A stretch of DNA of 64,000 nt, from NCBI GenBank assembly GCA_019915015.1, contig JAHBBC010000032.1:248001-312000 (forward strand), given 5' to 3'. Of the stretch, positions 56,965 through 64,000 are shown piece by piece (position 1 is the stretch's first letter; every line of letters begins with the position of its first letter). The DNA comes from Auriscalpium vulgare. Its lineage: Eukaryota > Basidiomycota > Agaricomycetes > Russulales > Auriscalpiaceae. Position numbers and translations under genes: made by a program. The notes under the pieces were generated by a model. The model saw only the letters and a program-made list of their open reading frames with translations, was not told the DNA's origin and did no database searches.

Positions 56965-59003
56965 ATATCCAGTCTCCTCGTTGTAGCCTCATGTTGACCA
57001 CGGTGAGCGTTGGGTTCGCGGTGCGTGTACATCAACCGCGCTGCATGCACACCTCATGCCTTGTAGCGCTAACGCGCACGCGTACGATCCTAGGGCCGTA
57101 GTGCTTCACTTCCCATATACTCACCTCCTGAGTCTTGCCTGCGCTCGCCACAGATCATAACTCGCGCGACGGAGGGCCAGAAGGGATATGCTGATATCGA
57201 TGACTCAGACTTTTCGGCGCCGCTCTCTTGCAGCGAGCTCACTCGGATCCGCTCCGGTGCTCCCAGGCCGCGGGCGCGGAAAACATCCTCACGGCCATCG
57301 GGAAGCTCGAAAGGTGCGCGCATTGTAATCTCTGAGTGGATGTCAACGACAGCCGCCTACACGGTGTTCGCGAAAACGGGCTGTTCACAATGACGTAAAT
57401 CCTCTTGGACACAAGTCCGCGCGGGCACTATTGACTCAGTAAGCACTTTTCTATCCTAGCCTAGCGTAGTCACATTCTGCGTACAGGAAGTTCTCTCCAG
57501 GACATCAACGGCGCCGTGCGCAGCTGCTTCTTTGACACGGGGGACGGGTTGGACAACAACATCGCGCAGGACCGCAGTGATGCCAAAGCGACCGCAGCGC
57601 CACGCAGCATCGTAAGTGCTCTCTGATCACGCAACTCGGTCCACACTGACGCAATCCTTGTTCTTTCTGTAGGCAGTCGGAGCCGTCGTGACGCTCTATT
57701 GATGTGTCGCACTGACGCTGCTCCACCATGTACCACCTCGAAGCCGCGCGGCATTTTACGACTACGTGACGCGCCCTTCTTCCCACTTCGAACAAAAGAC
57801 AACAGAAACAGGCCAGTGCACTTGTAGGGATTGATGGCAGGCTGACAAGATGAATTCTACGGTCTACCCCTTCGGCTCGCGTAGTGTTTGAGATGCATCC
57901 CCCTGAGCTCTCGTATACGGGTTCGATTCGTTTTACGCCCTATGTCTGTGGAAATCAATCGATGAGTCTGCCGGCTTCTGATGGCTGGCTCTTACTCGGT
58001 CTTGATGCGGCCTTGACCAGTCCTGCGGGCCTCCACGGTGTCTTTTGTCTGGCCAGGGCCGCGCCCATGCCAGGCAGCTTCCATGGCGTGGAAGCGCAGT
58101 CCTCTACGCGCATGCTATGTATGACCTTCGCGCGCGGGCACCTCGTGGACAATGGCGTGGCGCCAGTTCTCGTACCAGGGACCCCGGCGCCGGCGAATCC
58201 GCTCGCCGAGAACAAGGGTTCAACAATAAAGCTGTTCCTGTCGCACGGTGGGCGCGTAGCCAGGTTCCGATACAGCGTCCTGCACCGGGCGCTGTCTTTC
58301 CGGAGCCAAGAGACTTTTATCGATATCGTTTCATAGCAATGAAGTACACGGTAGTGATAGTGTAGGGTAATACAATACGATAGCACGATAGCAAATAGAC
58401 AGCGTGGCGACGGAAGAACAAGAAAACACAATGCGAAGATGATAACAGAGCACATGTGAGAGAAAACGACATTCAGAAAGATACCGATCAAATGCCACAC
58501 TTAGCTGGCAAGACAGACGCGACCGCTTCCTCTTCCTGAAGCGCAGTCCAAGCGTTTCATGGAAGTCAGGCGTGCTCCTGCTGCAGAAGATGAGGCGAGC
58601 CGCAGCTGCAGAAGATGTCGTGTAAGACTTACGTGATCTGGAACTCTTTTTCATCGGGGATGAGTTACCCCGATGTTTGCGGCGGCGTCTCTCGTTTTGA
58701 GTGGGCGCGTCGAAAAGTCGGAAGAAATCCTGAGGCCAACTGGCGGACGGCTCGGCGGATCCCTATTCTTGCGTTAGCACAGCACGAGGCAAGTCGAATC
58801 AACCAGCCCACCTTTGACTCGCTCGCGAACGCGGCAAGGATCGGCGAGCAGCCCGGCAATTCCTGCGGCTGCTCTCTTTTCCTCTGCTCGTCGAAGTGAT
58901 TCTGATAGATGCACGAGAACAGAGTCCGAGTGGCACCTGTGTCTTTTCTCCAACGCTCGACGATTGGCGGAAGGTGCGCTGTAGTGGTAGTGAGTGCGCG
59001 GTG
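56965..59003. other. repeat remnants and A12 3' flank
   Basis: About 58000-58330 has R2-like words (gccgagaacaaggg at 58204, atgaccttcgcgcg at about 58122). About 58780-59003 resembles the region beyond A10. One frame at 57884-58336 (150 codons) spans the R2-like part but has no recognised family. No supported gene is seen. Confidence 0.35.
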
Positions 59004-60324
59004 TCAACGAGATAGTGAAGCAATCGTACGCTGTGATGTTGCGGTGACCGACGAAGGATGTGCGAAGATGGAGGGGCACAGGTCGAAGAACGGGACGACA
59101 CCGTCAAATCTTCCTGCAACCGCTGTCTTGCTTCGCTCTTTGCTTCGCGCTCACTGCTTCGCGCTCTCTTGCTTCGCGCTCTCTTGCTTCGCGCTCACTT
59201 GCTTCGCGCTCAATTCGCGCTCTCTTGCTTCGCGCTCTCTTGCTTCGCGCTCTATGCATCGCGCTCTATGGCTTCGCGCTCTATGGCTTCGCGCTCTATG
59301 GCTTCATGCTCTCTGGCTGCATGCTCTCGGCTTCCCGCTCCTGATCGAGACGCCGTAGGGCCCAATGTGCGCTGCTCAGATTCAGCTCGTATGCTGCAGT
59401 AGCGGTTATCACTGCGAAAATATGTCACAAAGGAAGAACATACCGGTCCAGCTCTAATGTTTCCTCATAAAGCTCTCGCGCACCGCAAATCCGTGACCGC
59501 GGCTAAGTCAAAATCATACGACACGACTGGCATGAACTGGTGGCGCGGATGCTCCGCAAGGACGAACGCATCGTGGAGTGCCTCCGGAATGTCAAAATCG
59601 TCATCAGAACACTCCGAATCCGTACCCTGATCATACTCGTCCTGAGACGCAGTATCGTCGCCCTCGCTCTCGTCATTGTCACCTGTCTGCCTGGAGCGCA
59701 ACCATTCTTCCTCCAACAGAGCATCTTGGCGCTCTCTGTCGTCAGACTTGTGCCGCCCCACTGCGAAAAGGTCGGCCAAAGAAAGCATGGGATGATCACT
59801 AAGATCTGTTTCGTGCTCATGGGTCTTGATGCGAAATGTGAAGAAGGCGTTGTAGTGGATGAAGAGGTCGTCCCATGGCAGTGGTAAGGCGGGGATTGGG
59901 GCAACGGCGGGGCGACCTTGCGGGTGAGCAGCAGGGGCAACGGGGATGCACATGTTTTCGTCGATCTGGCGGGTTGGAGACGGGATGGCGAGGCCGCGAC
60001 TGAGAATATGGCAATCACACTGGTAGTATCTGCGGCCGAGCATTGGCAAGTCGAGAACCTACATTGACCAGCGGCCACAGTGAGTGCGAAGAAAGACAAG
60101 CAGATAAACTCCCTTACGCCTTTGACGTATCCGATGTATTTCTTGCAGGAGGGAGCAAGAGCACGGGAAGCATCTAGCGCCACAGGATCCTCCAGCGCCT
60201 CGAGAGATGCTACCGGGTCGAGTTTGAAGACTACGAAAGCCCCCAACTGTGGATAGAGGCAGGTACTGCGTGACACCGGCAGGGATCGGTCGCTTGGCTG
60301 GTACTCTGATTGGGGAGGGCACAT
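59004..60324 (-). pseudogene. Family A copy A12, frameshifted duplicate of A10
   Basis: Exon 1 (60324-60118) has QLGAFVVFKLDPVASLEAL and KKYIGYVKG. Exon 2 (60058-59444) has YYQCDCHILSRGLAIP, DENMC, AHPQGR, LPLPWDDLFIHY and EHPRHQFMPVVSYDFDLAA. Two one-base losses near 59490-59500 relative to A10 then break the frame (VTDLRCARAL instead of VTEFAGARELYEE). The third exon holds a large expansion of a 15-bp unit and in-frame stops such as the TAG in the gatgcatagag unit. It is closely related to A10 over its whole length, including the flank, so it is a recent but dead duplicate. Confidence 0.68.
59127..59330. repeat. 15-bp minisatellite inside A12 exon 3
   Basis: About fourteen diverged copies of cttgcttcgcgctct (minus-strand codons for E-R-E-A-R). 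A10 has about three copies at the matching place (47745-47790). Variants ctatggcttcgcgct and single short units (12-13 bp) indicate slippage and unequal exchange. Confidence 0.8.
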
Positions 60325-61493
60325 GGGGGAGGAGAGGAAGAGGAGGGGGAACAACGGCGAAGGTCTGAGAGGGTCCGAGATAAGTATGGGGATGGGGCTG
60401 GTGGAGGTACCGGTGCGCGAGAGACGACCAGTCACCATGGGCGCCTGTGTGGCGGCGCAACGATCGCGGCTGCGTGCCGCCGTCCGACTCCATCTTCCTC
60501 CACCCACGCCCCCGTTGAACTCTCGACCCAACGCCGAAGCGAAGGATAGCTATGAAGCGGTGATGATAGGATGAGGGTCGCAGTTGATGGGTGTGCTCGA
60601 ACCACGGTGCGTCGACGTGAATTGCGTACACTGCATACAAGCCACCGAGGTCCTCATACAACCCAAGGCTCCAGCAAGGGAAGGCGAAGCACATCGATAC
60701 GTATAGCATACACCCAGCATCCACCTCTGGTAGACGTATGGCTCGCGCCCGCCAGGCACGTCAATTGACACGCTACCACCTGCTCGTCGACTCTTGACTC
60801 GGATACGTACCGGTCATCGTCTCACCTGACTCGCCTTGCAATCACCTTGATACTGCCGCAGGCAGCTCGAGGAACAATGGTTTCGCTGGCCGGATCAGCA
60901 CTGAACCCCTTCTCTGGCGCTCCCTGTTCTCTTGATGTCAGCCGAGAATACGAAAAGCACTGAAGGCAATAGGCTCATGTCCGGAAAATGGTCGCGGACT
61001 CTGTGATGTGAACGATACGCCTGGGCCTTGGCTTCTTTTGATGCCTTCTTCTTTTTCATGTGGAGGCGGCTAGTTGTCAATTGGCATGTGCGTCAGAATC
61101 CAATTTCACTGCGATCGATAACGCTCAATTTGTTCTGCTCCCCGGACTCGCTAGGCTCGGCGGCACTCTGCCAAGAAATGTATCCTAAGAGCGCTACTTC
61201 TTGTGCGCTTCCCGGACGTGATCTAATTCCATACTATGGGATCCTAATACCCCACCCGGGTGGTGTAGTGACGGCACGCGGACATGCGCTTGTGGGTGCT
61301 TTTTCTGGGAGTTACTGCGGCGTCGCACACTGACCTGAGATTAGGGAGCTCAGAGTAGACCGTTTTCGTTTCCGTTTCGTTTTCAAACGCTTTCGTTTTC
61401 GATTCGGCGCCCCGGCGTGATATTACATAATGTCACTCAATCTACGCCGCTGCGCGACACCGCCGCCATTGCTTTCGAGCTCTTCCACCAGCC
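60325..61493. other. no recognisable gene
   Basis: Upstream region of A12 and left flank of the degraded Harbinger relative. A T/C-rich stretch (gttttcgtttccgtttcg) at about 61360-61400 may be near the left end of that element. Short frames only. Confidence 0.35.
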
Positions 61494-62705
61494 ATGGCCC
61501 GTGCTACCTACCACGATGAGATTATCGACGCATACATCACATATATGGCTATCCAGATGGCACTCATGCCTCCATCTTCAGCCACAGCTATGATGGAGCA
61601 GCTCCAACGCGATAGCTCAATCCTTCACACCATCCTATCCTCCCGCTACATCAACCCCGTCCTCCCGTCGTAAAGCCGGCAATCTCCAGCTTGCATGGAG
61701 TATGCACAGGATCCTGCCCATCACCACCGCTTTATCAACATGCTCCGTGTCTCTCCCCACGTCTTCGACACTATCCTTGGCCTCATCGAGGGTCATCCCG
61801 TATTCAGAACAACTCGAACACCCGCAGGAGGATATCCGAACGCAATTAGCGGTGACCCTGTACCGTATGGGTCGCTATGGCAATGGCGCATCTCTCGAGG
61901 ATATCAGCCGTGCAGCGGCTGTTCAGAGGGCGCTGTGGAGCTATACACGGAGAGATGTCAGGAGGCGCTGATGTCCTTGCATGGGATGTTGTACGGCCGC
62001 TAACAGAGGAGGAGAAAGAGGTCGAGAAAAGGGGATTGATGAGCAGCTTGGTTTCACGGGATCCACCTGGAGGGAGGGATGGGTGATGTACGACGGGACA
62101 ATGTTGTCCTGTACAGTCGCCCCGCCTCGACGGTGACGCGTACTACACAAGGAAGTGCAACTATGGGTTCAACGTCCAGGTATGCTGGATATCTTCTAAT
62201 AGCTCCTGACTGACATATCTGTACACAGATTGCAATACACCGTCGAATCTACGAATCGTTGACTATTCGCTTGGCATGACGGTTCGCTCATGATGCATCT
62301 GCATTTGAGCATACTGCAGCTGTCAAGCATACCGACTGGTTCTTCAGAGGTGACGAGTTTGCATGGGGTGACTCTGCGTACCCTGTCAGCTCGCGGACCA
62401 TCCCAGTTCACAAGAAACCAGCGTCGTTAGACCGCTCAAATGCCTTATTCGACAAACACGTAGCTCGCCTACGCGTTCGCTCTGACACACCAGGTGCACT
62501 CAAGGCCGATGGCAATCCCTTCGTGGCTTACGGCTCAATATCCGTTACAATCGGACCATATACGAGCGTGTCGGTGGATTTCATGTGCATCATCTTGCAC
62601 AACGCAGTGCTCGACATCGAAGGATGGGCGAGTGGGACAAGCTTTGCGACTTGGCACTCACGTGCTCAGGAAGAGGACGATAGGGGGGAGCAGATGATCC
62701 TATAG
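61494..62705 (+). pseudogene. degraded Harbinger-type transposase
   Basis: Start-like MARATYHDEIIDAYITYMAI runs into a stop at about 61672. Homologous pieces in changing frames follow: RVSPHVFDTILGLIEGHPVF, QEDIRTQLAVTLYRMGRYGN, CSEGAVELYTERCQEALMSL, YDGTMLS, then RIVDYSLGMTGSAHDASAFE and RGDEFAWGDSAYPVS, and GALKGRWQSL near 62500. The order (helix, YDGT, G-x-x-HD-x-x-x, GDSAYP, LKGRW) is that of Harbinger/DDE_4 transposases in basidiomycetes, but a different lineage from 29122-30537. Several frameshifts make it non-functional. Confidence 0.65.
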
Positions 62706-62889
62706 ATGATGATATCACAGAGGATGATGATTGCGAGGCTAGGAGACGTGGCCTTGTGGCAGAAATAGTAGCCGCTCAACGAGCAGGACTTGTATAAATG
62801 AACAGATTAAATCTGAGATTGTAAGAGTAAGAGAGATATAATCAGAAGAAGAAAGACTGTGTAGCATTAAATGAGAGGCTGCAGTTAGA

Positions 62890-64000
62890 AAGGACAAAAG
62901 CAAAATGATCAGACTAAGCCTCGCTCCAACTCGTCTGGAACCACAGATGATCCTCGTCCAAGATCTCTGTCCAACTGGCTCTCATCCCAGGGAGGACTAT
63001 TTTCTCTCTGGCTTGTCATCTCGCTCTCGGGCTCATCATCCGGAGGTGTCGATGCGCGCGGCAGAGATGAAGGCGTCGATGCAGCGGTTGACATAGAGCC
63101 CGTGCGTGAGATGGAACGAGCGGGCGTAGCGGCGGCGACAACCAGAGGAGGATTCTGAAGGCGCGATATATTTCACGGAGATCTTGAAGCTGCAGCTGAA
63201 GGTCATCGTCAAGTGCTTCCGACTTGCGGCGATACTCATCGTTCGTCACAAGCCAATCTGCAGCTCACGAAGAGGCGGTCGTGGCGATCGCGAGCGTCTT
63301 GGCGAAGACTATTCATGTCATCGCGCAGCCTGTCGACAGCTTTGCGGATGTCTCTTCTTTGACACCGCAAAGCTACGCCTGCCACATGAATTAGTCCACG
63401 TGCATTACCAACAACTAGTATTACTTACTCGATGGACTCTTCAGTATGTCTTGAATGCCGGTGCGTGACGTGGGCTTGAAGCGACCCTTCAAGCTCTCCA
63501 GCTTCTCTTCCGACAGGTGTGCGGGAGTCTTCTTCGCACTTGCTTGCGACGAGGCGGCACGCGGTTCTCTTTGGGAGTGTGTGGCGTCTGCGGTGGCGAT
63601 CCCGGGCCGGGTGCGGTCGCAGAAGAGTCTTGCGCGAGAGGCGCCGGGCCATCGTGAACGCGTAGGACGGGGTCTATGTCCTCTTCGCGCGGTTGCCGCA
63701 CAGGTGGCGCGTCGTCGGGAGGCTGATAGTGCACTGTGCGGTGACCGTCCGGACCAACCCCAGTCGTGATGATGATCGGGTTTCATTTGGGCGGGTGGCA
63801 AGGATCGCGTGAATTCGGGGGAGACAGCGAACTCGGCCTCGATCTCCTCTGCACAGGATGTGTTAGCCTCCAGCGTGCTCATCGGAGATCACAAAATGAA
63901 CTTACGCCAGATATTCTTGTGGCGTGCATCGGTATCCTCGGATGGGCCATCTGGCCCTATGTAGCAGACCAAATACTCATCTGGACCATCGTCGGCATCA
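62890..64000 (-). pseudogene. probable second protein of the degraded Harbinger relative, partial at window edge
   Basis: Convergent with the broken transposase, as in the intact element. From the right edge it reads DGPDEYLVCYIGPDGPSED and DARHKNIWR, an intron, then Pro/Arg-rich segments (HYQPPDDAPPVRQPREEDID), AKKTPAHLSEEKLESLKGRF, a charged helix (RDIRKAVDRLRDDMNSLRQD) and NDEYRRKSEALDDDLQLQLQ. These lie in different frames, so the gene is either spliced in ways I cannot see or decayed. The 5' part lies beyond 64000. The assignment rests mainly on position; an unrelated host gene is the alternative. Confidence 0.4.

Noticed and set aside
57905..57930. ggttcgattc-type word as a tRNA B box
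   Set aside because: No cloverleaf stems or A box can be drawn around it.

Overview
This window looks like an accessory, duplication-rich region from a filamentous basidiomycete (probably Agaricomycetes). The evidence is reconstructed genes with many exons split by 36-62 nt GT-AG introns, a fungal-style F-box gene, Harbinger-type and P-type DNA transposons, and no bacterial signals. I cannot name the species. Almost every gene had to be rebuilt by joining exons by eye; where I give a residue count, all exon phases close on a stop codon.

Two unrecognised gene families dominate. Family A has twelve copies (A1-A12), all on the minus strand, from 2.5 to 60.3 kb. A short first exon carries a GAY/GAF-(V/I)-FTLDPVAT...YVGYV block. 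A second exon carries an SRGLP - D-E-x-M-C - HP-x-GR - PPLPW-x-N-LY block and ends in a (Y/E)(E/D)DP-x-x-(R/Q)F(V/M)PV block. Charged, coiled-coil-like 3' exons follow. Family B has three copies (B1-B3), all plus strand, with a GN(I/F)-x-x-x-(Y/F)-x-SVH start. Each B gene starts 0.55-0.8 kb from an A copy in divergent orientation: A1/B1, A2/B2, A11/B3. All three B genes read open. Of the A copies, A1, A2, A4, A8, A9 and A10 read open. A3, A5, A6, A7 and A12 are broken, and A11 appears frameshifted only in its last exon.

Two neighbouring DNA transposons occupy 22.66-32.63 kb between A6 and A7. The first (22663-28891) has 32-bp terminal inverted repeats and a perfect 8-bp target duplication. 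It encodes one apparently intact 1748-aa protein joining an N-terminal Ulp1-like (C48) cysteine protease, a Cys/His finger and a P-element/THAP9-like transposase. I consider this the most unusual object in the window. Sixteen bases past its target duplication begins a Harbinger element (28916-32629) with 58-bp inverted repeats, a DDE transposase and a convergent second protein. A degraded relative lies at 61.5-64 kb and runs off the edge.

The rest is a mosaic of repeated gene debris. Two copies of a >2-kb segment carry a dead Gfo/Idh/MocA-type (dihydrodiol dehydrogenase-like) gene at 8.3-10.4 and 42.2-44.7 kb. There is a LipB (octanoyltransferase) fragment at 19.4 kb with a flank copy at 44.75-45.25 kb, and a dispersed R2 repeat at about 1.6, 10.8, 50 and 58 kb. 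Apart from the transposons and families A and B, the only gene I recognise as probably intact is an F-box-type gene at 40.7-41.8 kb. The picture is a family evolving by birth and death, with duplication, exon shuffling, gene conversion and decay.
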